Shown here piece by piece: positions 21,090-30,985 of a stretch of DNA of 64,000 bases. The DNA is taken from the NCBI GenBank assembly GCA_017599285.1, contig JAGFXX010000001.1, forward strand, positions 1,302,001 through 1,366,000. Reading direction: 5' to 3'. Numbering within the stretch: position 1 is the first letter of the stretch; each line of letters begins with the position of its first letter. This DNA is from Cereibacter azotoformans. Lineage in GTDB: Bacteria > Pseudomonadota > Alphaproteobacteria > Rhodobacterales > Rhodobacteraceae. The notes below the pieces were generated by a model. It was not told the origin of the DNA. It ran no database searches and was given only the letters and a program-made list of their open reading frames with translations. The translations under genes and the position numbers were made by a program.

Positions 21090-22937
21090 ATGCTGCGCAT
21101 CTCGGACATCTCCTATTCGGTCGAAGGCCGGCCGCTCTTTCAGGGCGCGTCCGCCACCATTCCCACCGGCCACAAGGTCGGCCTCGTCGGCCGCAACGGC
21201 GCCGGCAAGACCACGCTCTTCCGGCTGATCCGGGGCGAACTGGCGCTGGAGGGCGGAGAGATCGCGCTCCCCGCCCGCTCGCGCATCGGGGGCGTCGCTC
21301 AGGAGGTGCCGTCGTCCGCGACCTCGCTGCTGGACACGGTTCTCGCCGCCGACACCGAGCGCGCCGAACTGATGGCCGAGGCCGAGCACGCCACCGACCC
21401 CCACCGCATCGCCGAGATCCAGCACCGCCTGGCCGACATCGACGCCTGGTCGGCCGAGGGCCGCGCCTCGGCGATCCTCAAGGGTCTGGGCTTCGACGCC
21501 GAGGCGCAGCTGCGCCCCTGCTCGGACTTCTCGGGCGGCTGGCGGATGCGGGTGGCGCTGGCGGGCGTGCTCTTTGCCCAGCCCGACCTGCTGCTGCTGG
21601 ACGAGCCGACGAACTACCTCGACCTCGAGGGTGCGCTCTGGCTCGAAAGCTACCTGCAGAAATATCCGCACACCGTGCTGATCATCTCGCACGACCGGGG
21701 GCTTCTGAACCGCGCCGTGCAGGGCATCCTGCATCTCGACCAGAAGAAGCTGACCTACTGGACCGGCCCCTACGACCAGTTCGCCCGCCAGATGGCGGAA
21801 AAGCGCGCAGTGCAGGCGTCCGAGGCCAAGAAGCAGGAGGCCCGCCGCGCCCACCTGCAGAGCTTCGTGGACCGGTTCAAGGCCAAGGCGTCCAAGGCCG
21901 TGCAGGCGCAGAGCCGGGTCAAGATGCTCGAGAAGATGACGCCGATCACGCCCCCCGAAGAGGCGAAACGGCAGGTCTTCACCTTCCCCAAGCCCGAGGA
22001 GCTTTCGCCGCCCATCATCACGATGGAGGGCGTCTCGGTCGGCTACGGCGGCCCGCCGGTGCTTCGCCGCCTGAGCCTCCGCATCGACCAGGACGACCGG
22101 ATCGCGCTTCTGGGGCGCAACGGCGAGGGGAAATCGACCCTCTCGAAGCTCTTGGCCGGCAAGCTTCAGCCGCAGGAAGGGCGGATGGTCAGCTCGTCGA
22201 AGCTGCGCATCGGCTATTTCGCCCAGCATCAGGTCGATGAGCTGCACATCGACGAAACGCCGCTGCAACACGTCATGCGCCTGCGCCCGGACGAGGGCCA
22301 GCCGCGGCTGCGCGCCCGCCTCGCCGGCTTCGGGCTGATGGCGGATCAGGCGGAAACCGCGGTCGGCCGGCTTTCGGGCGGGCAGAAGGCGCGGCTGTCG
22401 CTGCTGCTGGCGACCATCGACGCGCCGCATCTCCTGATCCTCGATGAGCCCACGAACCACCTCGACATGGAAAGCCGAGAGGCGCTGGTCGAGGCCCTGA
22501 CGGAATACTCCGGCGCTGTCGTTCTCGTCAGCCACGACATGCACCTTCTGGGTCTGGTGGCCGACCGGCTCTGGCTGGTCAAGGGCGGCGCCGTCGCCCC
22601 CTATACCGAGGATCTCGAGGCCTACCGCCGCCAGCTTCTGGCCGGCGACGATCCCCCGCCCGAGAAGAAGGCCGAGAGACCCGCGCCGAAGGCCGCGAGC
22701 CGCGAGGAAAAGCTCGCTCTCCGCGCCGAGGTGCGCAAATGCGAGGACCGGCTCGAGAAGCTGAACGAGATGCGCGACCGTCTGGCCACCAAGCTCGCCG
22801 ACCCCGCGCTCTACGAACCCGAGCGGCTGAGCGAGATGGAGGTCTGGCAGAAGAAATACGCCGAGGTGATGGAAGGACTCGACCGGGCCGAGGCGCTGTG
22901 GCTGACGGCGCAGGAGCGGCTCGAGGCGGCGGGCTGA
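21090..22937 (+). CDS. ABC-F family ATPase, YheS/Uup-like
   Basis: A soluble protein of 615 residues with two ATP-binding cassettes and no membrane domain. Walker A motifs GRNGAGKTT and GRNGEGKST, ABC signatures FSGGWRMR and LSGGQKARL, Walker B LLLLDEPTNYLD and LLILDEPTNHLD. The linker between the cassettes (RAHLQSFVDRFKAKASKA) resembles YheS, and a C-terminal coiled coil (about 530-615) is present. ABC-F proteins bind the ribosomal E site and help stalled or slow ribosomes. The start at 21090 was chosen at MLRISDISY, where the family begins; the frame opens 27 codons earlier. MarC starts three bases after its stop. Confidence 0.93.
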   Translation: MLRISDISYSVEGRPLFQGASATIPTGHKVGLVGRNGAGKTTLFRLIRGELALEGGEIALPARSRIGGVAQEVPSSATSLLDTVLAADTERAELMAEAEHATDPHRIAEIQHRLADIDAWSAEGRASAILKGLGFDAEAQLRPCSDFSGGWRMRVALAGVLFAQPDLLLLDEPTNYLDLEGALWLESYLQKYPHTVLIISHDRGLLNRAVQGILHLDQKKLTYWTGPYDQFARQMAEKRAVQASEAKKQEARRAHLQSFVDRFKAKASKAVQAQSRVKMLEKMTPITPPEEAKRQVFTFPKPEELSPPIITMEGVSVGYGGPPVLRRLSLRIDQDDRIALLGRNGEGKSTLSKLLAGKLQPQEGRMVSSSKLRIGYFAQHQVDELHIDETPLQHVMRLRPDEGQPRLRARLAGFGLMADQAETAVGRLSGGQKARLSLLLATIDAPHLLILDEPTNHLDMESREALVEALTEYSGAVVLVSHDMHLLGLVADRLWLVKGGAVAPYTEDLEAYRRQLLAGDDPPPEKKAERPAPKAASREEKLALRAEVRKCEDRLEKLNEMRDRLATKLADPALYEPERLSEMEVWQKKYAEVMEGLDRAEALWLTAQERLEAAG

Positions 22938-22940
22938 TCC

Positions 22941-23564
22941 ATGATCGAGATGGGCTTCCTCGCCACGGCCTTCGCCACGCTCTTCGTGGTGGTGGACCCG
23001 CTGGGACTGGTGCCGCTCTTCATCGCGCTGACACCGGGCATGACGCGCGAACAGCGCCGCGCGATCGGATTGCGCGCCTGTTTCGTGGCGGTGGGCATCC
23101 TCACCACCTTCGGCCTTCTGGGCGAGGCGGTGCTGGGCTTCATCGGCATCTCGATGCCCGCCTTCCGCATCGCGGGCGGGATCCTTCTGTTCCTGACCGC
23201 GCTCGACATGCTCTTCGAGCGCCGGACCCAGCGCCGCGAGGGCCAGACCGCGGCCGAGCCGCACGACCACGACCCGTCCGTCTTCCCGCTCGCGATCCCG
23301 CTCATCGCCGGCCCCGGCGCCATCGCCTCGATGATCCTGCTCGTGGGGGCGGCCGACGGCTGGCAGGGCGTTCTGGCCGTCCATCTCGTCATGCTGGTGA
23401 CCGTGGTCTCGGCCTTTCTGCTGTTCCTCGTGGCGGGCCCGCTGGAACGGCTGCTCGGGCGCACGGGAACGCTCGTGATCACGCGGCTTCTGGGGATGCT
23501 GCTGGCCGCGCTCTCCGTCCAGTTCGTGATCGACGGCATCCGCGGCTCGGGCCTGCTGGGATAG
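22941..23564 (+). CDS. MarC-family integral membrane protein
   Basis: An inner-membrane protein of 207 residues with about six hydrophobic segments, typical of the MarC/UPF0056 family: the N-terminal FATLFVVVDPLGLVPLFI and the mid-protein PLIAGPGAIASMI are family hallmarks. A charged loop with several His lies between the third and fourth segments. The function of the family is not established; the old link to multiple antibiotic resistance is not supported. It starts three bases after the ABC-F stop and is probably co-transcribed. Confidence 0.92.
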   Translation: MIEMGFLATAFATLFVVVDPLGLVPLFIALTPGMTREQRRAIGLRACFVAVGILTTFGLLGEAVLGFIGISMPAFRIAGGILLFLTALDMLFERRTQRREGQTAAEPHDHDPSVFPLAIPLIAGPGAIASMILLVGAADGWQGVLAVHLVMLVTVVSAFLLFLVAGPLERLLGRTGTLVITRLLGMLLAALSVQFVIDGIRGSGLLG

Positions 23565-23656
23565 GCCGCCCGGCTGCGCCGGAAGGTTTTCCCGCCCCCG
23601 GACTGGAGGATCCGCCCACGCCGCCCCATATCCCGAACAGGCGCTGAGGGAGAGGC

Positions 23657-24232
23657 ATGGACGGCGATCTGACGGCACGACTGGTCTATCTGGGCCTTCT
23701 TCTCCTTGCGCTTGGCACCTGGGTGCTCGTGGAATATCGCGGCCGGATCGGTGCCGCGATCCGGGCGGGCCTCGCCTGGGCCCTGATCTTCGTGGCGGTT
23801 CTGGCCGGCTACGGCCTCTGGCGTGACGTGCGGCACGAGCTGACCCCCACCCAGGCGGTGATGGAGAACAGCCGGATCGAGGTTCCGCGCTCGCGCGACG
23901 GACACTATTACGTCACCCTCGACATCGCCGGCACGCCGGTGCGCTTCATGGCCGACACGGGCGCCAGCTCCATCGTGCTCTCGCAGGCCGATGCACGCCG
24001 CCTCGGGATCGAGCCGGACAGGCTCGACTATCTGGGCGAGGCCATCACCGCCAACGGCTCGGTCCGCACGGCGCGCGTCCGTGTCGGTCCGGTGGCGCTG
24101 GGCCCCTACCGCGAGGAGCGGATCCCGGCCTGGGTCAACGAGGGGCCGATGGACATGTCCCTCCTCGGGATGGACTACCTCCGCCGCTTCCGGATCGAGA
24201 TCGCCGACGACCGGATGATCCTGTCCCGCTAG
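23657..24232 (+). CDS. Membrane-anchored retropepsin-like aspartic protease (TIGR02281 type)
   Basis: A 191-residue protein with two N-terminal membrane segments (about 8-25 and 36-54) and a single retropepsin-like domain with the active-site motif FMADTGASSIVLS (Asp near 99). Such proteins need to dimerise to form an active site. The domain is probably periplasmic. It lies 92 bases after MarC and converges with holC. Substrates are unknown. Confidence 0.88.
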   Translation: MDGDLTARLVYLGLLLLALGTWVLVEYRGRIGAAIRAGLAWALIFVAVLAGYGLWRDVRHELTPTQAVMENSRIEVPRSRDGHYYVTLDIAGTPVRFMADTGASSIVLSQADARRLGIEPDRLDYLGEAITANGSVRTARVRVGPVALGPYREERIPAWVNEGPMDMSLLGMDYLRRFRIEIADDRMILSR

Positions 24233-24259
24233 CCGCCGTCGCTTCGGCCGAAAGGGCGT

Positions 24260-24718
24260 CTATCCGGCCTCGGCCTTCATCTCCCAGCGCCCGCTCTCCT
24301 CCGACCAGTATTGCGCCTTGAGACCCGCCCCGGTCAGCGCCTTCCACTGGCCGCGCGCATGGACCAGCTGCCCCTCGTCGAGCCCGTCGAAAAGGATCCA
24401 GACCCGCTCGAGCGGCCCCGCCTCGGCGGCGTCGGTCTCGGCCCCGTCCAGCAGCATCAGCGCCTGCGCCCCGTTGCCGATCGCGCCCGTCCCGAGCAGC
24501 ACCGGCTGGGCCGCGTCCTGCGGCCCGCCCTCCATCCCGTGCGGCAGGAATCCGTCCTCCGGCACGCGCCAGAGCGCAAGGTCCAGCGCCTCGAGCCGCC
24601 CCCGGTCCGTGCCGCGCAGCATCACGCGCCACCCCTGCGCCAGCGCGCGCGGCAACAGCAGCCGCAGCGTATCCTCGGCCGAGGAGCGCGTCAGGTGGTA
24701 GAACATCACGACCCCCAC
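24260..24718 (-). CDS. holC: DNA polymerase III chi subunit
   Basis: Chi binds psi in the clamp loader and the C-terminal tail of single-strand binding protein. The 152-residue protein starts MGVVMFYHLTRS, typical of alphaproteobacterial HolC, and keeps the FYHL and WRVML elements. The start is a GTG at 24718; an in-frame ATG four codons later is possible. GAAGGAG of the ribosome site lies directly beside repeat copy B. It follows pepA on the same strand, a common pairing in this group. Confidence 0.9.
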   Translation of the reverse strand: MGVVMFYHLTRSSAEDTLRLLLPRALAQGWRVMLRGTDRGRLEALDLALWRVPEDGFLPHGMEGGPQDAAQPVLLGTGAIGNGAQALMLLDGAETDAAEAGPLERVWILFDGLDEGQLVHARGQWKALTGAGLKAQYWSEESGRWEMKAEAG

Positions 24719-24732
24719 GACCCCGCCTCTCC

Positions 24733-24775
24733 TTCACTCTGTCCAAATATCCCGGGGTCCGGGGCAGAGCCCCGG
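24733..24775 (-). repeat. Dispersed hairpin-plus-ATATTTGG repeat, copy B (pepA-holC gap)
   Basis: On the minus strand: a 7-bp perfect hairpin (24769-24775 with 24759-24765, loop of three) then the core at 24733-24753, ending ACAGAGTGAA. Copies A, C and D share the layout. The core ends beside the holC ribosome binding site. Confidence 0.85.
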
Positions 24776-24844
24776 CGCGCGGCCACTTGGCCGCCGCCTG
24801 CCCTTCGGCGCACCGGGCGGCCGACCCGCCCGGCGCAGGCTCCG

Positions 24845-26314
24845 TCACTTCTCCAGCATGTCCCGGATCAGCCGGTCGAGCGAGAGCACCCCCCAGCCGG
24901 TCGCGCCCTTGGGCGCCAGCGCCGTGTCCCCCTTGAGCAGCGCCGTACCCGCGATGTCGAGATGGATCCACGGCGTCTCGGGCTTCACGAAGCGGCGCAG
25001 GAAATGCGCGGCCGTGATCGAGCCCGCCTCGCGCCCGGTCGAGTTGCGCATGTCGGCGATCCGCGACTTCAGCATCTCGTCATAGCGCTCGCCCATCGGC
25101 ATCCGCCAGGCGCCCTCGCCCTCGCTCTGCGCCGCCTTCAGGAAGGCCGCGCAGAAGGCGTCGTCGTTCGAGAAGACCCCGGTGTTCTCATGGCCCAGCG
25201 CCACGATGATCGCGCCCGTCAGCGTGGCCAGATCGATCACGCCCCGCGGGTTGAACCGCTCCTGCGCATACCAGAGCACGTCCGCCAGCACGAGCCGGCC
25301 CTCGGCGTCGGTGTTGATGACCTCGATCGTGTCGCCCTTCATCGAGCGCACCACGTCCCCCGGCCGCTGGGCGTTGCCGTCGGGCATGTTCTCGACGATG
25401 CCCACCAGCCCCACGACATTGGCGCGGGCCTTGCGCATGGCCAGCGTGCGCATCACGCCCGCCACCACCGCGGCCCCGCCCATGTCCATCGTCATGTCCT
25501 CCATGCCGGCGGCGGGCTTGATCGAGATGCCGCCGGTGTCGAACACCACCCCCTTGCCCACGAGGGCGAGCGGCACCTGATCCTCGGGCCCGCCCTTCCA
25601 CTGCATGACCACGAGCTTCGAGGGGTGCTCGGAGCCCTGCCCCACGCCCAGAAGCGCGCGCATGCCGAGCTTTTCCATGTCCTCTTCCTCGAGGATCTCG
25701 ACCTCGAGGCCCAGCTCGTGCATCGCCGCAAGGCGCGCGGCGAAGTCGAAGGTCGAGAGCACGTTGGCGGGCTCGTTCACCAGATCGCGGGTGAAGAAGA
25801 TGCCCTCGGCCAGTGCGGCCATCGGGCCCGCCTCGGCGGCGACCGTCTCGGGATTGGCGACCATCATCGTCACCGGGCCGGGCACGGTCTTCTCGCCGGT
25901 CTTGTGCGGCGTGAAGTCATAGGCCCGAAGCGCGATGCCGAACGAGACCTCGGCCGCGCGCTGGATCGTGTCGGCCAGCACCAGCGTCCCCGCCTTCGAG
26001 AGCGACCGGCCGATGGCGCCGCCCGCCTTGCGCGCGGTGGCCACATCGCAGCGCCGGTCCAGCTTCACCAGCTGGACCGCATCCGCGGCCATGCCCGCGG
26101 GAAAGCCCAGCTCCATCGCCTCGCCCTGCTTGAGCTTGCCGAACGCCTCGGACGCCGCCGCCCGCTCGAGCGCGCCGCGCATCAGCCGGTTCACGCGCTT
26201 TGCGGCCGCGCCCATCGCGCCCCCTTCGCCGGCAAAGACGACGATGCGCCCCGCGCTCGAGGCGATGGCCTCGAGATCGGGGCTCTGGAACTGGATGGGA
26301 ACGGGATGGGTCAT
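24845..26314 (-). CDS. pepA: Leucyl aminopeptidase (M17)
   Basis: Cytosolic di-zinc aminopeptidase. The 489-residue protein has an N-terminal domain and a catalytic domain with the family signature NTDAEGRLVLADVL and the metal/catalytic Lys region GKGVVFDTGGISIKP. The ATG at 26314 has GGAG about eight bases upstream and the family sequence starts there; the open frame runs 63 codons further upstream without homology. It is divergent from lptF, as in many Gram-negative bacteria, and followed by holC. Confidence 0.95.
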   Translation of the reverse strand: MTHPVPIQFQSPDLEAIASSAGRIVVFAGEGGAMGAAAKRVNRLMRGALERAAASEAFGKLKQGEAMELGFPAGMAADAVQLVKLDRRCDVATARKAGGAIGRSLSKAGTLVLADTIQRAAEVSFGIALRAYDFTPHKTGEKTVPGPVTMMVANPETVAAEAGPMAALAEGIFFTRDLVNEPANVLSTFDFAARLAAMHELGLEVEILEEEDMEKLGMRALLGVGQGSEHPSKLVVMQWKGGPEDQVPLALVGKGVVFDTGGISIKPAAGMEDMTMDMGGAAVVAGVMRTLAMRKARANVVGLVGIVENMPDGNAQRPGDVVRSMKGDTIEVINTDAEGRLVLADVLWYAQERFNPRGVIDLATLTGAIIVALGHENTGVFSNDDAFCAAFLKAAQSEGEGAWRMPMGERYDEMLKSRIADMRNSTGREAGSITAAHFLRRFVKPETPWIHLDIAGTALLKGDTALAPKGATGWGVLSLDRLIRDMLEK

Positions 26315-26522
26315 GACGAAACTCCGCTGCAACGACTTGGCGCCGGGGCGCCCCTTGTGGCGGGCACCGGAGCACGGGCGGCCGAAGCCGCCCGCGCCCC
26401 CGGGCCTCTCTGGCGCGAGGCTAGCCCCTGCCCCGTCCGAGCGCCAGATACCAGTTTTCCCCGGCGGTGTTTTCCGGTAGCGTCCGCCAAACCCCGGGGA
26501 CAACGGACAGGAAGTGCGAGGC

Positions 26523-27653
26523 GTGTCTAGATTCGACAGATATCTCCTGTCGCAACTGGTGGCGCTGTTCGGCTTCTTCTCGCTCGTGCTGGTGCTGGTC
26601 TACTGGATCAACCGCGCGGTGGGCCTGTTCGACGACCTGATCTCCGACGGCCAGTCGGCGCTTGTCTTTCTCGAATTCTCGCTGCTTGCCCTGCCGAACG
26701 TGATCCGGCTCGTTCTGCCGCTCTCGGCCTTTGCCGCCACGATCTACATCGTGAACCGCCTCAGTCAGGAATCCGAGCTGGTGGTGATGCAGGCCACGGG
26801 ATTTTCCGCCTTCCGCCTCGCGCGTCCGGTGATCTGGTTCGGCCTGATCGTGGCGATGATGATGATCGTCCTGATGAACCTGCTCGTTCCGGCAAGCCGG
26901 GCCACCCTCTCCGCCCGCTCGGCCGAGATTTCCGAGAATGCGACCGCCCGTTTCCTGCGCGACGGCGAATTCCTGCACCCCGTCCGGGGCGTGACGCTCT
27001 ATATCCGCGAGATTTCCGAGACGGGCGAGCTGAACGACCTCCTGCTCGTGGACGACCGCGACCGCGCGCGTTCGACGATCTACACGGCGCGCCGGGCGCT
27101 TCTGGTGCGGACCGAGACGACGCCGCGGCTGCTGATGATCGACGGAAGCGCCCAGACGCTCACCCGCGAGGGGCGCCGGCTCGAGCTGACCCGATTTGCC
27201 GATGTCACCTATGACCTCGGCGCCTTCATGAAGAGCGACGGCCCCAAGCGGCGCGTGCTCGAGGAGCTTTCGACGCCCGACCTGCTCGCGCCGACCGAGG
27301 CGCTTCTGGCCGAGACGCGGTCCACCCGCGCCTCGGCCCTCTACGAGGGGCACAGCCGGATCGCGCAGCCCTTCCTCGGGCTCGCCTCGTCGCTGATCGG
27401 CTTTGCGGCGCTGCTTCTGGGCAGCTTCAGCCGATTTGGCCTGTGGTGGCAGATCCTCTTTGCGGTCGTGCTGCTGATCGTGGTCCAGACGATCAATGTG
27501 GCGGCCTCGGGCGCCGGCGTGACGGACGAGGCCCTCTGGCCGCTCGCCTATGCGGCCCCGGTGGTCGGGCTGCTGATCGGGATCCTGCTCCTTTGGATCG
27601 CCCAGCGGCCGCGCCGGCTGCGGCGTGCCCTCATGGGGGCCTTCGCCTCATGA
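26523..27653 (+). CDS. lptF: LPS export permease LptF
   Basis: One of two membrane subunits of the LptB2FG transporter that extracts lipopolysaccharide from the inner membrane. The 376-residue protein has three N-terminal membrane segments, a periplasmic jellyroll domain (about 125-255) and three C-terminal segments. The GTG at 26523 is preferred because AGGA lies about ten bases upstream; another GTG at 26514 would add three codons. Its stop overlaps the lptG start (ATGA), which suits a heterodimer made in equal amounts. Confidence 0.94.
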   Translation: MSRFDRYLLSQLVALFGFFSLVLVLVYWINRAVGLFDDLISDGQSALVFLEFSLLALPNVIRLVLPLSAFAATIYIVNRLSQESELVVMQATGFSAFRLARPVIWFGLIVAMMMIVLMNLLVPASRATLSARSAEISENATARFLRDGEFLHPVRGVTLYIREISETGELNDLLLVDDRDRARSTIYTARRALLVRTETTPRLLMIDGSAQTLTREGRRLELTRFADVTYDLGAFMKSDGPKRRVLEELSTPDLLAPTEALLAETRSTRASALYEGHSRIAQPFLGLASSLIGFAALLLGSFSRFGLWWQILFAVVLLIVVQTINVAASGAGVTDEALWPLAYAAPVVGLLIGILLLWIAQRPRRLRRALMGAFAS

Positions 27654-28744
27654 TCCTGTCGCGCTACATCGCCCGGCGCTTCCTGCGCATGGTGTTCATC
27701 GTCTTTCTGGTGTTCTTCGGCCTGATGATGCTGATCGACGTGCTCGACCAGATGCGCAGGTTCTCGGACGAGGGGATCACGCTGGTGCAGGCGGGGCTCC
27801 TGTCGCTTCTGCGGGTCCCGGCGACGATCTACACCATCCTGCCGCTCATCGTGATCCTTGCGGCGGTGGCGCTTTTCCTCGGGCTTGCCCGGACGAGCGA
27901 GCTGGTCGTGGTGCGGGCGGCGGGCCGGTCGGGGCTGCGCTTCCTCGTAGCGCCGATGATCGTGGCGCTGGCGATCGGGGCGGCTGCCGTGACCGTCCTC
28001 AATCCGATCGTGGCCGGCACCTCGCGCCAGTATGACGCAGCGGCAAGCCGGCTCGCCCGCGGCGAGGCGAGCATCCTGTCGATCTCGGAAGAGGGCCTCT
28101 GGCTCCGGCAGGGCGGCGCGGAGGGACAGACGGTGATCCATGCCGCGCGCTCGAACACCGACGGGACGCGGCTTTATGCGGTGACCTTCCTCACCTTCGA
28201 CGGCAACGGCCTGCCGCGAAGCCGGGTGGCCGCCGAACAGGCCGCGCTCGAAACCGGCTACTGGCAGCTTTCGGGCGCCAAGAGCTGGGACCTGACACTG
28301 GCCAATCCCGAGGCGTCGGCCAACCTCGAGGGCAACATCCGCGTGCCCTCCGACCTCACGCGCGAGGGCATCCAGGACAGCTTCGGCGACCCTTCGGCCA
28401 TCCCCATCTGGGAGCTTCCGGCCTATGTGGCGGGGCTGGAGCGGGCGGGCTTCTCGGCCCGCAAGCACCGGGTCTGGATGCAGATGGAGCTTGCCCTTCC
28501 CTTCATGCTCGCCGCCATGGTGCTCGTGGCCGCGGGCTTCACCATGCGCCACAGCCGCTTCGGCGGCACGGGCCGCATGGTCCTTCTCGCCCTGTTGAGC
28601 GGCTTCGGCCTGTTCTTCCTGCGCAACTTCGCGCAAGTGCTGGGAGAGAACGGGCAGATCCCCATCCTGCTGGCCGCCTGGAGCCCGCCGCTGATCGGCG
28701 TGATGGGCTCGCTCGGCCTGCTGCTGCATCTCGAGGACGGCTGA
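27650..28744 (+). CDS. lptG: LPS export permease LptG
   Basis: Partner of LptF in the LPS transporter. The 364-residue protein begins MILSRYIARRFLRM, typical of LptG, with six membrane segments around a periplasmic domain. The ATG at 27650 overlaps the lptF stop by four bases; the longer open frame to 27443 runs inside lptF and is a shadow. The stop overlaps the lptD start (TGATG). Confidence 0.94.
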   Translation: MILSRYIARRFLRMVFIVFLVFFGLMMLIDVLDQMRRFSDEGITLVQAGLLSLLRVPATIYTILPLIVILAAVALFLGLARTSELVVVRAAGRSGLRFLVAPMIVALAIGAAAVTVLNPIVAGTSRQYDAAASRLARGEASILSISEEGLWLRQGGAEGQTVIHAARSNTDGTRLYAVTFLTFDGNGLPRSRVAAEQAALETGYWQLSGAKSWDLTLANPEASANLEGNIRVPSDLTREGIQDSFGDPSAIPIWELPAYVAGLERAGFSARKHRVWMQMELALPFMLAAMVLVAAGFTMRHSRFGGTGRMVLLALLSGFGLFFLRNFAQVLGENGQIPILLAAWSPPLIGVMGSLGLLLHLEDG

Positions 28745-30882
28745 TGCGCCTTCTGCGGAGTTTCCTTCTCTGTGCCACCATCCTCGCGCCGCTGCCCGCG
28801 GCCGCGCAGGAAAAGGCCACGCTCGTGGCCGACAGCCTGTCGATCGTGAACGAGACGACCCTGGTGGCCGAGGGCCATGTCGAGGTGCTGTTCCGGGGCA
28901 CGCGGCTCAAGGCTTCGCGCGTCCTCTACGACCAGGCGCAGGACAGTCTGACGATCGACGGCCCCATCGTGCTCGACAGCGGCGAGGGCCAGCTCGTCCT
29001 TGCCGAACAGGCCGCGCTGTCGGGCGATCTGACGAATGGCGTGCTCACGAGCGCGCGGCTCGTGCTGGACCAGCAGCTCCAGCTTGCCGCCTCCGAGATC
29101 GCGCGGGTGGGCGACCGCTACACCGCGCTCGGGCGGACGGTCGCGTCCTCGTGCCGGATCTGCGCGGAAAACCCGGTGCCGCTGTGGGAGGTGCGCGCCC
29201 GGCGCGTCGTCCATGACGAGGCCGAGCAGATGATCCACTTCGATCATGCCACGCTCAGGATCGCGGGGGTTCCGGTGGCCTACGTGCCCCGCCTGCGCAT
29301 TCCCGACCCGACGCGCGACCGCGCCACGGGCTTCCTGCGCCCCGAGCTGCTCACCACGAGCCAGCTCGGCACGGGCCTGCGGGTGCCCTACTTCATCGCT
29401 CTGGGCGACAGCCGCGACGTCACGCTCCTGCCGCAGGTCACGACCAAGGGCGGCCGCACGCTGGGCCTGCGCTACCGCGAGGCGCTGTCCTTCGGCTCGA
29501 TCGAGATCGAGGGCGCCACGTCGCGCGACGAGATCCTGCCCGACGATCGCCGCGGCTACCTGTTCGCGCGCGGGACGTTCGGCCTGCCGCGCGACTTCAC
29601 CCTCAACTTCCAGTTCGAGGAGGTCAGCGACCGCGCCTATTACCTCGACTATGGCCTCGGCGAGAAGGACAGGCTGGCGTCAGGCTTCGAGATCAGCCGC
29701 GCGCGCCGCAACGAGTTCATCTCGGGCCGGTTGCTGAAGTTCCGCACGCTTCGCGAGGATGAGAGCAACGCGACGATCCCGTCGCTGGTCGCCGACGCCA
29801 CCTTCCATCGGCGCTTCGGCTTCGGCCCCCTGGGGGGCGAGGGCGGGCTCCGGCTCACGACCCACAGCCACCGGCGCGAATCCCGCAACCCGAACGACCT
29901 CGACGACGACGGGATTGCCGAAGGGCGCGACATGTCACGCCTGTCGGTTCTGGTGGACTGGCGCCGCAACCTGATGCTCGGCGGCGGCATCCTCGGCTCG
30001 GCGCTGGCCGAGTTCGGGGCCGACGCCTACGACATCAGCCAGGACGCCGAGTGGCAGGGCTCGGACACGCGCCTTCACGGCGCGGCCGGGATCGAGCTGC
30101 GCTGGCCCTGGGTGCGCAGCATGGCCAGCGGGACCAGCGACGTGATCCAGCCGGTGCTGCAGGTGGTCTGGGCCGACAGGTCCGACGCCCGCGTGCCGAA
30201 CGAGGATTCGGTTCTGGTCGAGTTCGACGAGGGCAGCCTCTTCGCGCTGGACCGCTTCCCCGGCTGGGACGCGACAGAGGACGGAACCCGCGCCGCGCTC
30301 GGGATCAACTGGACGCGCTACACGGCCTCGGGCTGGTCCCTCGGCGCCACGGTGGGTCAGGTGATCTGGCAGGACGCGGATCCGAACTTCTCGGCCGCCT
30401 CGGGCTTCGACGGCAGCCAGTCCGACTGGCTGGCCGCGCTGCAACTGAACCTGCAGAACGGCCTGACGCTCACCCAGCGCACCATCATCGACGAGACCTT
30501 CGGCGTGACCAAGGCCGAGTGGCAGATCGACCTGTCGCGCGACCGCTACGGGATCTCGTCGCGCTATGTCCGCATCCGCGAGAGCGAGCAGGAGGCGCGC
30601 CCCGACCCGATCGAGGAGCTGGCGCTGACCACCCGCTACCGGCTGACCGATGCCTGGTCGGCCAGCGCGGCGGGCCGCTACGACTTCGAGGCCGACCGGA
30701 CCGCGCGGGCGGGCTTCGGGCTCGAGTTCCGGAACGAGTGCCTGAAGCTGGATCTTTCCCTCTCGCGTCGGTTCACATCCTCGACTAGTGTGACGCCGAG
30801 CACGGATTTCGGCCTGTCGGTCGATCTGATCGGCTTCGGCAGCGGAGTGACACCCGGCCCGTCGCGGGTCTGCCGCAGGTGA
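28744..30882 (+). CDS. lptD: LPS assembly outer-membrane protein LptD
   Basis: Outer-membrane beta-barrel that inserts LPS into the outer leaflet. The 712-residue protein has a signal peptide cut after PLPAAA (about 24), an OstA-like N-terminal domain (about 30-150) and a long beta-strand-rich barrel. A CxxC (SSCRICAE, near 140) and two C-terminal cysteines (NECLKLD and the final VCRR) could form the disulfides known in LptD. The start overlaps the lptG stop. The partner lptE is not in the window. Confidence 0.93.
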   Translation: MRLLRSFLLCATILAPLPAAAQEKATLVADSLSIVNETTLVAEGHVEVLFRGTRLKASRVLYDQAQDSLTIDGPIVLDSGEGQLVLAEQAALSGDLTNGVLTSARLVLDQQLQLAASEIARVGDRYTALGRTVASSCRICAENPVPLWEVRARRVVHDEAEQMIHFDHATLRIAGVPVAYVPRLRIPDPTRDRATGFLRPELLTTSQLGTGLRVPYFIALGDSRDVTLLPQVTTKGGRTLGLRYREALSFGSIEIEGATSRDEILPDDRRGYLFARGTFGLPRDFTLNFQFEEVSDRAYYLDYGLGEKDRLASGFEISRARRNEFISGRLLKFRTLREDESNATIPSLVADATFHRRFGFGPLGGEGGLRLTTHSHRRESRNPNDLDDDGIAEGRDMSRLSVLVDWRRNLMLGGGILGSALAEFGADAYDISQDAEWQGSDTRLHGAAGIELRWPWVRSMASGTSDVIQPVLQVVWADRSDARVPNEDSVLVEFDEGSLFALDRFPGWDATEDGTRAALGINWTRYTASGWSLGATVGQVIWQDADPNFSAASGFDGSQSDWLAALQLNLQNGLTLTQRTIIDETFGVTKAEWQIDLSRDRYGISSRYVRIRESEQEARPDPIEELALTTRYRLTDAWSASAAGRYDFEADRTARAGFGLEFRNECLKLDLSLSRRFTSSTSVTPSTDFGLSVDLIGFGSGVTPGPSRVCRR

Positions 30883-30985
30883 GGCAGAAGTCGGGACATG
30901 TCGCGCATGCGGCCAACGAGGCCGGACCATCGGGGCCAGGAGCCCCGGACCACGGGACCAAGAGCAGAAGACGGCTGACGGACAG